A program made the position numbers and the translations under genes. Below, piece by piece: positions 24,471-33,446 of a DNA stretch of 39,891 nucleotides. The notes beneath the pieces are model-generated. The model saw only the letters and a list, made by a program, of their open reading frames with translations, ran no database searches and had not been told where the DNA came from. Source of the stretch: Deltaproteobacteria bacterium (GTDB lineage: Bacteria; Myxococcota_A; Polyangia; Polyangiales; Houyiibacteriaceae); NCBI GenBank assembly GCA_013151775.1, contig JAADHO010000085.1:1-39891 (forward strand), in the 5' to 3' direction. Position 1 is the stretch's first letter. The number at the start of each line of letters is the position of its first letter.

Positions 24471-27086
24471 TCAGCGCAGCACGCAGGTGCCGAAGGTGGT
24501 GCCCGCCGGAATATTGCAGCGTTCCGTGGTGCGGCAGTCCGAGTCGACGCCGCAGTTGGGTGTGCAGATGCGCTCCGGTGTACTCGGGGCGCCGTCCGCG
24601 TCGACGCAGGCGTAGCCGCTCCGGCAGTCCGTCGCCGAGCTGCAGTCGTGCATGCAACCGGTGACATCCCCCGAGCTTCCGTCGAGGTCGATGCAGGTCC
24701 CCGCGGCGCCGCAGACGTTGCTCGGTGTCCCAGGCGCCACGCAGTCAAGCACGGTGCAGTAGCCGCCGCGGAAGCCCGAGCCGTCCGCAGCAGGTTGTAG
24801 GCACAGACCTTGACCGAAGGGCGACCAGCACTCCGAGTCGTTTGCGCAAGCGGCGCCGATGTTGTTGGTGGTGACCGCGTTGAAGTTGCCAGGCAGGCAG
24901 CCGCCGTTGCTCGTCCCGGCTCCACCTGTGCCGTTCCAGGTGCACATGTAGCCGGTGCGACAGCCGCTCGTGTTGGTCAGCCACGCCGCAGTATCCGCCG
25001 TGGTGGCGCCGGCGGACACGCTGCAGGCTTGCAGGCAGGCGAAGACGCCGACGCGCCGATCCTGACACACGCCGGCTCCTGCGCAGGCGTTGCCTGGGAC
25101 ATCACAGCTGCGCTTGGAGCAGTACCCTCCGGGCCAACCGAAGGTGGCGGTGAAGCACTCTCCACCGGATTCACATTGGCTCGACCGGGCGCACGGGATG
25201 CCCGCCGTGGCGCCGGACGTCCCCGGGTTCGTGCAACGGAACGTGGCGGGGTCGCAGACCGCCGCAGAGGCCGAGTCGTAGACGAGGCGGTCGAAGTTCG
25301 TGTCGACGCCACCGCATACCTGCGAGGCAACGGGCCGCGTCGAATCGCCCGAGCAGGCGTTCGGCGTCTGGAGCCCCGGGATGCCGTTGCTCTCTTCGCG
25401 GGCTACGCGGCATTGGGCGTCGCTGGTGCAGCCCGGGTAGCAGGCCCCGACCACCAGGTTGCAATCGTAGCCGTCCTGGCAGACGTCGTTGTCGACGAGG
25501 TTCGGGGTACACGACTGCATGCACAGCCCCGCGCCACCCCCTAGGTTGACGCAGGTCCCGCAGTCGCCACACGAGGCATCCCTCGGATTGCGCACGTCGC
25601 AGCTCGTCGTCAGCGCGCCCGTGCCGCCGATGTTGGGCGAACAGTAGCCGCCTACCCAATACGTAGCCGATACGCTGGTTCCACCGCCGGGCAAACCCGC
25701 GATCTGATCTCCGCCTCCACCGATCAAGCTTGCCGTTTCGGGAATGCAGCCGCCGCCGAGACAGCCGCTGCCCGCCGTACAGTTTCCGCCGATGGATATG
25801 CAGGACTCCATCACGCACGTGGACCCGCGACGCGCATAGCCCGCGTCGCAGCGGAAGTCGCAGCTACCACCGGAGCAGGTCGCCGTGCCGTTGACCGGTG
25901 CCGCGCACACGGCGCAGCTCGCGCCACAGGCGTTGGCATTCGCGCTCGAGCCACAGGTCGCGCCACCCGGACACGTGAACTCTGCGCAGCTGACGCGGCA
26001 GCTCCCGGCGGAGCAAAACTCCCCCCCCGGACATGTGATCCCGCAGCCGCCACAGTTGCGCGGATCGGTCTGGGGGTCGACGCAGCCTCCTCCGCACAGC
26101 TCTCCGCCGGCGGCGCAGACGCAGCTGCCGGCGGCGCAGACCCAGGGCACGGCGCCGAGGCTGATGCCGCAGTCGTTGGCGCAGCTGCCGCAATGCTGCA
26201 CGTCGGTCGTCACGTCGATGCATCGGAAGTCAGCCCCGAAGCTGCCCGGGCAGGCTGCGGATCCCGCGGTGCCCGAGGTGCAGCTGCAGCTGCTCTCGAT
26301 GGCGAGGTTCTGGCAATCCAAGCTGCAGTCGAGAGCGTCCGCGCAGACGCCGATGGCGGTGGCCACCTCCGGCAGGTTCGAGCAGGGCAGGGCGGCCAAT
26401 CGCGCATCCGTCGCGCAGTCTTCGAATCTCACGGACGCGTCGCACTCCGCGAGGTGACCGCAGTAACGCTCGTGCTGACATTGGAGATCCGGCGTGGTCT
26501 CGTCCACCGTGCCGTCGCAGTTGTCGTCCACGCTGTTGCCGCAGACCTCACGCGCGTCGGGGTTCACGTTCGGGTTGGAGTCGTCGCAGTCCGTGCCGCC
26601 GCACACACGAGGTGGGTCGCCATCGCCGTCGCCGTCGAGCGGATCGCGCAGGCAGGTGCGAGAAGCGGGATCGCAGCGTTCGTCCATGGTGCAGGGATCG
26701 TCGTCCACGCAGTCCGCGTCGGAACCGCAGGCCATGCCCGCCTCGCATCCACGCTCGGGGTTGCAGCTCGCACCCGCGGGGCAGAGGGCCGGCACGGGTA
26801 CATGGCGGCAGACGCGCGTCTCCGGGACGCAGCTGTCTTCCGTGCAGTCGACGCCGTCGTCGCAGTCCGCGTCGCTCGCGCACGTGTCCACGCCCGAGTC
26901 GGCGGAGCCGTCCATCGCGACGGAGCCGTCCACCATGACGGAGGCGTCAGGGCCGGGCCGCGGCGGGCTGCCACCTCCGCAGCCGATCAGACCGACCAGG
27001 CCAGCTAGGGCGCCCACCCACAGGTTGCGCACGAACGCCCCGCCGAACGCAGAACGCGTGCACGTGTCATCTCGGTCCACCCTCAT
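24471..27086 (-). CDS. Very Cys-rich lipoprotein with MopE-like motif
   Basis: The 871-residue product has a long signal region ending in LIGC (lipid Cys about 36) and an Asp-rich spacer. An array of short disulfide-type modules continues to the C-terminus; roughly one residue in ten is Cys. Near residues 150-195 is a MopE-like calcium/metal-binding motif with GGTDCDDSNP and DDNCDGTVDE. Later modules resemble 'CxxDxxCxxGxxC' repeats. ATG 27086 is supported by GGAGGG at 27092-27097; a GTG at 27032 would also leave a signal peptide. It is probably outer-surface and structural or binding; no enzyme motif was seen. The GT87 gene lies 119 bp upstream on the same strand. Confidence 0.78.
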   Translation of the reverse strand: MRVDRDDTCTRSAFGGAFVRNLWVGALAGLVGLIGCGGGSPPRPGPDASVMVDGSVAMDGSADSGVDTCASDADCDDGVDCTEDSCVPETRVCRHVPVPALCPAGASCNPERGCEAGMACGSDADCVDDDPCTMDERCDPASRTCLRDPLDGDGDGDPPRVCGGTDCDDSNPNVNPDAREVCGNSVDDNCDGTVDETTPDLQCQHERYCGHLAECDASVRFEDCATDARLAALPCSNLPEVATAIGVCADALDCSLDCQNLAIESSCSCTSGTAGSAACPGSFGADFRCIDVTTDVQHCGSCANDCGISLGAVPWVCAAGSCVCAAGGELCGGGCVDPQTDPRNCGGCGITCPGGEFCSAGSCRVSCAEFTCPGGATCGSSANANACGASCAVCAAPVNGTATCSGGSCDFRCDAGYARRGSTCVMESCISIGGNCTAGSGCLGGGCIPETASLIGGGGDQIAGLPGGGTSVSATYWVGGYCSPNIGGTGALTTSCDVRNPRDASCGDCGTCVNLGGGAGLCMQSCTPNLVDNDVCQDGYDCNLVVGACYPGCTSDAQCRVAREESNGIPGLQTPNACSGDSTRPVASQVCGGVDTNFDRLVYDSASAAVCDPATFRCTNPGTSGATAGIPCARSSQCESGGECFTATFGWPGGYCSKRSCDVPGNACAGAGVCQDRRVGVFACLQACSVSAGATTADTAAWLTNTSGCRTGYMCTWNGTGGAGTSNGGCLPGNFNAVTTNNIGAACANDSECWSPFGQGLCLQPAADGSGFRGGYCTVLDCVAPGTPSNVCGAAGTCIDLDGSSGDVTGCMHDCSSATDCRSGYACVDADGAPSTPERICTPNCGVDSDCRTTERCNIPAGTTFGTCVLR

Positions 27087-27121
27087 CCTGACCCTCCAAA
27101 TCTGTGGCGATTGTCACCCCA

Positions 27122-27133
27122 TGTGGCACCACA
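27122..27133. promoter_or_regulatory. Short dyad upstream of the Cys-rich lipoprotein
   Basis: TGTGG-CA-CCACA lies 36 bases upstream of the ATG of the minus-strand lipoprotein gene; a further TGTGG is at 27105-27109. It may be an operator. No convincing -35/-10 pair was found nearby. Confidence 0.2.
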
Positions 27134-27205
27134 GCTGTAGCAACGCTGCGCGCAGGGGGCGTAGATGTCAAGACCTGGTACTCGAGCGCAGTCGACCGGC
27201 AGGAG

Positions 27206-28414
27206 TCAGATCTGTGCGCTGCGCGGGTGAGCCGCAGCACGCCAGCTCGCGTCGCGCGCTCCCCAGGCGAGCAGCGCGATCCAGAGCAGCGGGAAGAGCT
27301 GCAAGCCCACGGCGTCGACGGCGAATCGCAGCCAGATCCCAACGCTCGCCATCACGACCAGGGCTAGCGCGACGAGCGGCGTCAGACGGCCTCGGCGCTC
27401 GCGGTAGATCAGCACGGCGGGCGCCAGCAGGATCACGAGATCGTAGTCCCATGCGTAGGGCACGAGCAGCAGCGTCGCCGCGACGAAGAGCAGGGCACGC
27501 TGTCCGTCCGTGGCGCCCGGCCGTCGCCATCCACGCACCAGCGTCGCCACGCCCACGAGCGCGAGGCCGAGGTGCACGACCCAGGCGGCGCTCGCGCCGG
27601 CACCGAGCTGACGCGCCAGAATGTACGTCGTGGGGATGCGCGCCCACTCGACGCGCGCCTCGGTGAAGGCCGCCGCACCGTGCACCAGTAGGTCCCGCAC
27701 GAAGAGCGTCCACGGTTCTGGACCGAGCAGCGCCAGGCTCCCCAGGCACAGCGCCAACACCATCACGCACGCGCCCACGAAGGCGCGTCGCTGACGTCCG
27801 GCCAACAGCGCCACGGGCACCAAGAGCGCGAGGTGAGGCTTGCACATCAGCGCGCCGAGGCAGAGACCGGCCAGCAGGGGCGAGCGCTTCAGGTGGCCCA
27901 GACCCGCGAGGGCGAGCGCCGCGAGGAAGAGGCCGATCTGTCCCGTCACGACGACGAAGGCCACGCATGGGCTCAGCAGCACGACGGCCGTCACGTCGAG
28001 GCGCCGTGACACGGAGAAGGCCGCGACGCCGAGCGCCAAGAGTCCCAAGGCGACCCACAGCGCGAAGGCGCTCGCGTACCCGAGGACGCCGAGAGGTCGA
28101 ATCAACATCAGCGTTGGCGGCGGATAGCGCCAGGCGATCAGACCCGTCGACTCGCCGAAGAGCTCGCGCTGAAACGACGTCATGCGCGCGTCGTCGTAGG
28201 CCGCATCGGGTTCCCCTGCATACGCGAAGTGTGCGGCGGCGTGGAAGGCGCGAAAGTCAGCTCCCGCCACGCGTCCGAAGCGGTCCCGGCTCGAGCCCTC
28301 CAGCACCGGTGAGAGCAGCCAGGCGTAGCCCGTCGCCTCCACCACGCAGACCGCGCCGAGCAGCACGCACGCGCTGATCACCAGCGCCCGCCGCATCCCC
28401 TTCTCGATCGCCAT
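27206..28414 (-). CDS. GT87 (DUF2029) polytopic mannosyltransferase-like protein, second copy
   Basis: The 402-residue product has about ten hydrophobic segments and the family signature ADFRAFHAAAHFAYAG followed by LIAWRYPPPTLMLIRPLG. It is a paralogue of the gene at 17016-18233, similar along its whole length. The open frame extends upstream to 28885, but that part is the shadow of the divergent Fe-S gene. ATG 28414 gives a length matching the paralogue (402 against 405); 28432 and 28396 are alternatives, none with a clear ribosome-binding site. Its donor is likely a polyprenyl-phosphate sugar; the acceptor is unknown. Confidence 0.8.
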   Translation of the reverse strand: MAIEKGMRRALVISACVLLGAVCVVEATGYAWLLSPVLEGSSRDRFGRVAGADFRAFHAAAHFAYAGEPDAAYDDARMTSFQRELFGESTGLIAWRYPPPTLMLIRPLGVLGYASAFALWVALGLLALGVAAFSVSRRLDVTAVVLLSPCVAFVVVTGQIGLFLAALALAGLGHLKRSPLLAGLCLGALMCKPHLALLVPVALLAGRQRRAFVGACVMVLALCLGSLALLGPEPWTLFVRDLLVHGAAAFTEARVEWARIPTTYILARQLGAGASAAWVVHLGLALVGVATLVRGWRRPGATDGQRALLFVAATLLLVPYAWDYDLVILLAPAVLIYRERRGRLTPLVALALVVMASVGIWLRFAVDAVGLQLFPLLWIALLAWGARDASWRAAAHPRSAQI

Positions 28415-28501
28415 GGGCAAGCCGGAGAGCATAGTCGGTCGCGGGAGCTCATGTCGGCCTGCCCGCTGGCGTCCTTGGCTCGTCGGCCTTACACATGGAG
28501 C

Positions 28502-28858
28502 ATGACGGAAGCTGCCCTCGAAGGACACATCGACCTCACGCCCGCCGCCATCGACGAGGCCAAGAAGAAGCTCGTGGACGCGCCCGAGGGCACCGTGGCC
28601 TTCCGCGTCGGCCTCAAGGGCGGAGGCTGCGCCGGCTTCAGCTACGCCTATGATTTCGCCAAGAAGGTCCGCGACGGCAAGGACCACCTGCTCGACTTCG
28701 ACGGCCTCGCGGTCGTCATCGACAAGAAGAGCCTCAGCTTGCTCGACGGCGCCACCCTCGACTTCACGCGCGAGCTGATGAGCTACGGTTTCCGCTGGCA
28801 CAACCCGCACGCCGTCGACGCCTGCGGTTGCGGTCAGTCCTTCGACATCAAGCGCTGA
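28502..28858 (+). CDS. A-type iron-sulfur cluster assembly protein (IscA/ErpA/SufA family)
   Basis: This protein carries or assembles [Fe-S] clusters for delivery to apo-proteins. The 118-residue product has the three conserved Cys of the family: Cys 43 in GGGCAGFSY and Cys 108 and 110 in DACGCGQSF. The fold signature (LTPAAIDEAKKKL at the start, SYGFRWHNPHA near the end) fits. ATG 28502 is chosen because the longer upstream frame adds only a low-quality leader. No isc or suf genes are adjacent, so which A-type protein it is cannot be decided. Confidence 0.9.
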   Translation: MTEAALEGHIDLTPAAIDEAKKKLVDAPEGTVAFRVGLKGGGCAGFSYAYDFAKKVRDGKDHLLDFDGLAVVIDKKSLSLLDGATLDFTRELMSYGFRWHNPHAVDACGCGQSFDIKR

Positions 28859-28945
28859 GCGACCGCAGCGTGCCGAAGGCGCCATCTGCGTCCTATCCAG
28901 GCGGCTGCGTTGATGCCCACGGGGCGCACGCGGCTGCTCGAGGCG

Positions 28946-30100
28946 TCAGCGGGCGACGGCGCTGAAATGCTCGGTCACGGCGTCGTGTACGCTTGGACGC
29001 AGCGCGCGGATCCCGTCCAGCTGAGCTCGGCCGGGGAGCGTCCTATTGGTGAGTAGCGCCACGCTCAGCCCGCGGTCGAGGTCGAGCACCAGGGACGTGC
29101 CCGTGAACCCGAGGTGCATCACGCCGCCGCGTGCACCGCGCCCGAGCACGCGCCCGGCGAGCGAGTCTTCGCCCTCAGGTGTGTCCCAACCCAGGCAGCG
29201 CTCTCCGCGCCGAGCCGGCCGGAACCATCGCTGCATCTGCTCGCTCGCGCCCAGCACATCCGCTCCGCGCGACTCCTTCATCAGCCCACGTCCGAGCTGC
29301 GCTAGGCAGCGAGCTGTGCCGAAGAGTCCCGCGTGCCCGGCGACCCCGCCGAAGGCCCAGGCGTTGTCGTCGTCGACCTCTCCGGGGACGAGACGCGCTG
29401 ACTGCGCGGGCACGTGCAGCAGCTGCTCTTGGCCCGGCGCGGGTTCTCGCGGTCGCGTCGTGCCCGTGGGCAGCACGTGCTGCTGCGTCGGCTGTTGACC
29501 GTCGATCAGATCGAAGAAGAGTAGCTCCTCCAGACCGAGAGGCGCGGCGACGAGATCCGCGAAGAGTCGGTCCAAGGGATCGCGCCCGAGCTCTTCGAGC
29601 AGCAGCCCGAGGAGCATGAAGCCGAGGTCGCTGTACACGCGCTGTCCACGCACACCGCTGACCTCGGTCGCCAGGATGGCGCGGCGCATGCGCTCTCGCG
29701 GCCTGCGAAACTCGCGTGGTCGTGGGTTGACGTTGCCGAAGAGATCGGACGCGGCCTGCATGAAGAGCGGCTCCCAGGCCGTCAGGCCGCTCGCATGCGA
29801 GAGCAGCTCCCGGGCGCTCGCGTCCGAGGCGCAGCGCAGCACGCGCGAGGCGGGCATGTCGAGGTCGAGCAGGCCGCGCGCCATCAGCACAGCCGCGACG
29901 CTCGACGTGCAGGCCGCCTTGGTGACGCTCGCGAGATCGAAGTAGCTTTCGGCTGTCACCGGAGCGCCCTCGGGATCGGCCCCGGCGTAGCGCTCTAGGC
30001 TGCGCCCCTCGAGGTCGGTCGCGCACAGGGCGACGGCGGGAACGCCCGCCTCGATGGCTTCTTGCAGGATGTCGTCGAGCGCATCGTTCGGCTGGTTCAT
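28946..30100 (-). CDS. Serine hydrolase of the beta-lactamase/PBP4b family, apparently without signal peptide
   Basis: The 384-residue product has the SxxK catalytic motif S58-V-T-K61 in FDLASVTKAAC, a YSDLGFMLLG motif in place of YxN, and a C-terminal HLGFTG in the KTG-like position. That is the class C beta-lactamase-related (COG1680) layout, which includes D-aminopeptidases, esterases and PBPs. No signal peptide or anchor is seen (MNQPNDALDDILQEAI), so it would act in the cytoplasm unless the start is wrong. Its ATG overlaps the stop of the upstream AmpG-type permease (ATGA), which suggests a role on imported muropeptides or similar. The substrate is not determined. Confidence 0.82.
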   Translation of the reverse strand: MNQPNDALDDILQEAIEAGVPAVALCATDLEGRSLERYAGADPEGAPVTAESYFDLASVTKAACTSSVAAVLMARGLLDLDMPASRVLRCASDASARELLSHASGLTAWEPLFMQAASDLFGNVNPRPREFRRPRERMRRAILATEVSGVRGQRVYSDLGFMLLGLLLEELGRDPLDRLFADLVAAPLGLEELLFFDLIDGQQPTQQHVLPTGTTRPREPAPGQEQLLHVPAQSARLVPGEVDDDNAWAFGGVAGHAGLFGTARCLAQLGRGLMKESRGADVLGASEQMQRWFRPARRGERCLGWDTPEGEDSLAGRVLGRGARGGVMHLGFTGTSLVLDLDRGLSVALLTNRTLPGRAQLDGIRALRPSVHDAVTEHFSAVAR

Positions 30101-31325
30101 GTCGTCGCCTCGGGATCCCGCGCTGCCTCGGCCAGAGGCCGCGCCCAGAGCACGAGGATGGCAGGAGTCGCCAACAAGGTCGTAAGGATGAAGAAGACGG
30201 GCCAGCCGAAGCCCTCGGCGATGTAGCCACCGCTGGCGCCGAAGAGGCGCCCCACCACGCTCATGGCGCTCGAGAGCAGCGCATATTGGAAGGCCGTGTA
30301 GCGATGATCCGAGAGGCTCATCAAGAGCGCCACGAAGGCCGCCGTGCCAAGGCCGTTCATCAGATTGTCGACGCCGATGGCCGTGACGAGCAGCAGGTGG
30401 CTCTGACCCACATGCGCGAGCCAGGCGTAGAGCAGGTTGGCCATGGCCTGCAGAACGCCGAAGATCAGCAGCGCCCGGCGTAGACCCAAGCGCGCGGTGA
30501 AGCCTCCGCCGAGCAGCGCGCCGACGATGGTGGCGATCAGGCCGAAGACCTTCTGCACTCCGCCGATCTCCGTGCGGGAGAAGCCGATGTCCATCAAGAA
30601 GGGCGTCAGCATATGGCCTGCGACGGAGTCGCCCACCTTGTAGGTCAAGACGATCACGAGGCTGAAGAGCACGCCCTTACGGCTGACGAACTCCTTCAGC
30701 GGTTCGATCAGCGCGGCGTTCAGAGTGGACGGCGCCTTGGGCACGATCTCCGGCTCGGGCGAGAAGAAGGTCACCACGGGACCCAGCAACATCAGCCCGG
30801 CCATCAGGCGATACACGACCTGCCACGAGACCTGATCGCTGAGTATCAAGGCGCCGCCACCGGCGAGCAGGATGGCCAAGCGGTAGCCGAGCACGAAGAC
30901 CGCGGCCGCCGAGGCGCGCTCGTTCTCACGCGTGGCGTCCGTGAGACGATGTCCTGGCTGGCGGAGAAGAAGGTGAGACCGAGGATGGCCCAGGCCAGAA
31001 GCGAAGGCTGCGCGCTCGGATCGATGGCGCTGACGAAGAAGAGCCCCACGGAGAGCGCGAGCTGACTGAGCACGAGGTAGCCGCGCCTGCGCCCCAGGAA
31101 GGGAGGTGCGTAGCGATCGAGCAGCGGCGCCCACAGGAACTTGAGATTGTAGGGCAAGCTGGTGAGCCCGAAGAGCCCGATGGTGTGCAGATCCACGCCC
31201 GCCGTGGCCATCCAGGCCGTGAGCGTGCCCGTCACCAGCGGGTTCGGCAGCCCGCTCATCAGGCCGAGGGGCAGCATCATGCCCACACGTCGGCTCTTGT
31301 AGGCTTGGATGAAGGGCAGCGTCAC
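30097..31325 (-). pseudogene. ampG: AmpG-like muropeptide permease, frameshifted
   Basis: AmpG imports anhydro-muropeptides for cell-wall recycling. The N-terminal half is in one frame (from GTG 31325: RRVGMMLPLGLMSGLPNPLV ... GLTFFSASQDIV). The C-terminal half is in another (DATRENERASAAAVFVLGYR ... GTAAFVALLMSLSDHRYTAF). The two meet at 30937-30947. There, GAC ATC GTC is followed by only TCACG before the next conserved Asp codon. In E. coli AmpG, as I recall it, six residues (FDAWKT) lie there, so about 13 nt appear missing. Neither fragment alone would fold. An assembly error is the main alternative. The stop overlaps the hydrolase start. Confidence 0.75.
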
Positions 31326-31452
31326 CGCCCGAGTATGATCGCCTCGCGCCTGCTGTCAGCTTTCGGGCGAGCGCGCAGACCTGATCGGCGGCGGGGAGCC
31401 CAGTCCTCGACCCGATGGAACAAGTCGGGCCGCTCCGGCGTAGTCCTATACG

Positions 31453-32868
31453 ATGCGACACACCTTCAACCTCCTCGCGCTCGCGGGCGTCCTCGCCTTC
31501 ACCCTAAGCTCGGTGGCCAACGCGGATCCGCCCGCCGCGTCCGCGTCGGCTGCGGATCCCATCGCCACGGCGCAACAGCTGGGAGACGCCTTCAGCCGCG
31601 TGGCGGAGAGCATCTCGCCCTCCGTGGTGTCGATCCATGTCGAGATCGAACGTGCCAGCATGCCTCGCCGCGAGATGCCCTCCCCCTTCGGGCGCGGGCA
31701 GCCGCGAGGTGGTGTGGTGCGCGGCGGAGGTTCGGGCGTGATCTTCACGGCGGACGGCGACATCCTCACCAACCGCCACGTCGTGGGAGACGCTCGACGC
31801 ATCGAGGTGCTCTTGCGCGACGGTCGCACGCTGCCCGCGCGCCTCGTGGGCGCAGATGAAGCCACGGATCTGGCGGTGATCCACGTCGACGCCACGGGGC
31901 TCGTGCCCGCGTCCTTCGCCAGCTCCGAAGACGCCCGGGTGGGCCAATGGGTCGTGGCCGTGGGTTCACCCTTCGGGCTCGACTACACCGTCACGGCGGG
32001 CGTGCTCAGCGCCAAGGGTCGCGGTGGCCTCGGCGCCAACGAGATCGAGGACTACCTGCAGACGGACGCCAGCATCAACCCGGGCAACTCGGGTGGCCCC
32101 CTCGTCGATCTCGAGGGTCGCGTGCTCGGCATCAACACCATGATCATCGGTCGCGGCACGGGCATCGGCTTCGCCGTGCCCTCGGACATCGCCGCCCACG
32201 TGGCCGATCAGCTGCGTCAACACGGGGTCGTGCGTCGCGCCTGGCTCGGTGTCGGGTTTCAGGAGGTCACGCCCGAGCTCGCCTCGAGCTTCGGTGTCGC
32301 TGCTCATGGCGGCGCCTTGGTGAACACGGTGGAACCCAACAGCCCCGCCGCTCGCGCAGGTCTGCGTCCCGGGGACGTGGTGGTGCGCGTCGGCTCTCGC
32401 GCGGTCACCGACGGACGCGATCTCTTCGCCGAGGTGCTGCGCCACGACGTGGGCGACACGCTCGCCGTGGGCATTCGTCGGCGTGGTCGCGCCCAGACCC
32501 TGAGCGTCACCACCAGCGAGCGACCCGGCACGGAGCAGCAGGTTCGGCGTCAGGCGCCCGTGCCTCCGCAGGTGCCGCACGAGCGGAGCGCCTTCGGTCT
32601 GCGCATGGATCCCCTGACGCCCATGGTGCGACGTCAGATGAGCTACGACGGACCGGGCACCATGTACCTCAGCGGGGTCGACTCGAGCTCCGCCGCCGAG
32701 CGCGCAGGGCTGCGCCCGGGTGATGTGCTGATCGAGGCCGACCGCCGCCCCGTGCGCAACAAGGCCGACTTCACACGCGCTGCCCGCGACGGACGCGTCG
32801 TGCTCTACGTGGGCCGTCAGGAGCGTCGCTTCTACACCGTGCTCACACGCACTCGCGGCGCGCGCTGA
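31453..32868 (+). CDS. Periplasmic HtrA/DegP-type serine protease
   Basis: This is a quality-control protease of the cell envelope. The 471-residue product has a Sec signal peptide (cleavage likely after VANA, about residue 24). The trypsin-like domain has the triad His 109 (NRHVV), Asp 139 (TDLAV) and Ser 213 (GNSGGPL). Two PDZ domains (about 240-350 and 380-470) each carry a GLRPGDV motif. Length and order are standard for DegP/DegQ. No ribosome-binding site is obvious before ATG 31453. A 7-bp hairpin follows the gene before the next lipoprotein gene. Confidence 0.92.
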   Translation: MRHTFNLLALAGVLAFTLSSVANADPPAASASAADPIATAQQLGDAFSRVAESISPSVVSIHVEIERASMPRREMPSPFGRGQPRGGVVRGGGSGVIFTADGDILTNRHVVGDARRIEVLLRDGRTLPARLVGADEATDLAVIHVDATGLVPASFASSEDARVGQWVVAVGSPFGLDYTVTAGVLSAKGRGGLGANEIEDYLQTDASINPGNSGGPLVDLEGRVLGINTMIIGRGTGIGFAVPSDIAAHVADQLRQHGVVRRAWLGVGFQEVTPELASSFGVAAHGGALVNTVEPNSPAARAGLRPGDVVVRVGSRAVTDGRDLFAEVLRHDVGDTLAVGIRRRGRAQTLSVTTSERPGTEQQVRRQAPVPPQVPHERSAFGLRMDPLTPMVRRQMSYDGPGTMYLSGVDSSSAAERAGLRPGDVLIEADRRPVRNKADFTRAARDGRVVLYVGRQERRFYTVLTRTRGAR

Positions 32869-32875
32869 AGCCGTA

Positions 32876-32899
32876 GCCCTCGCCAGATTGCCCGAGGGC
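32876..32899 (+). terminator. Hairpin after the HtrA gene
   Basis: GCCCTCG (32876-32882) and CGAGGGC (32893-32899) form a perfect 7-bp stem with a 10-base loop, 7 bases after the htrA stop. No T-tract follows, so it may be a Rho-assisted end or a processing site. Confidence 0.4.
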
Positions 32900-32939
32900 G
32901 CTCGGCCAGCTATTCCGTCGGCTAGGCAGGGCGCGACAT

Positions 32940-33446
32940 ATGGGCAGAATTTGGATCCTCGGGATCGTCACGATGGCGATCTCTCTCTGGGGCTGTGGGC
33001 CGGGCACTGACCCGACGCCGGACGCCTGTGCGATCGCGGGCGATCCCGTGGTCGAGCTCGGTGTGCCGGATCCCATCACCTTCCTCGACTACGCGGACGT
33101 GGGCGCCGCCGGACGCATCCCCGTGTCGTCCAACGGCCAGACCTTCCTCGCCGTGCAGCTCGCGCTCCGAGGTCAGAACCTGGGCGATCGCGTTCAGGTC
33201 GGGCTGCGCGTGAGGTCCGACGCCACCGGCGCTACGACGGAGCTGCGCGTCGCGGACGCGCCCGTGGAACGCTTTCGCTGCCGCGACGACGGCTTCCGCT
33301 ATCTCGTGCCCGTGGTCGTGACCACCGAGGGGCTCGGCGACGAGGCCATGCTGCAGGACACTCCCGTGACGGCGGACGTGACGGTTCTCGATCAGGACGG
33401 ACGTATGGCCACCGCCTCGGTCAGCGGCGTGTTGGAGCGTCTGTGA
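32940..33446 (+). CDS. Small lipoprotein coupled to the multihaem cytochrome
   Basis: The 168-residue product has a signal peptide ending in LWGC (lipid Cys 19) and a beta-rich domain with two further Cys (DACAIAG near 29 and RFRCRDD near 100). I do not recognise a family. The stop (TGA 33444-33446) overlaps the ATG of the multihaem lipo-cytochrome by one base, so the pair is coupled and may form one outer-membrane complex. Residues that would bind haem are absent. Confidence 0.68.
   Translation: MGRIWILGIVTMAISLWGCGPGTDPTPDACAIAGDPVVELGVPDPITFLDYADVGAAGRIPVSSNGQTFLAVQLALRGQNLGDRVQVGLRVRSDATGATTELRVADAPVERFRCRDDGFRYLVPVVVTTEGLGDEAMLQDTPVTADVTVLDQDGRMATASVSGVLERL

Noticed and set aside
24452-24475. 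Terminator between the SDR gene and the convergent Cys-rich lipoprotein gene
   Set aside because: Only a 5-bp TGATC/GATCA pairing is present, too weak to support.
28415-28885. N-terminal extension of the second GT87 gene
   Set aside because: The extension is antisense to the Fe-S assembly gene. The paralogue and the signal-anchor position support a start near 28414.
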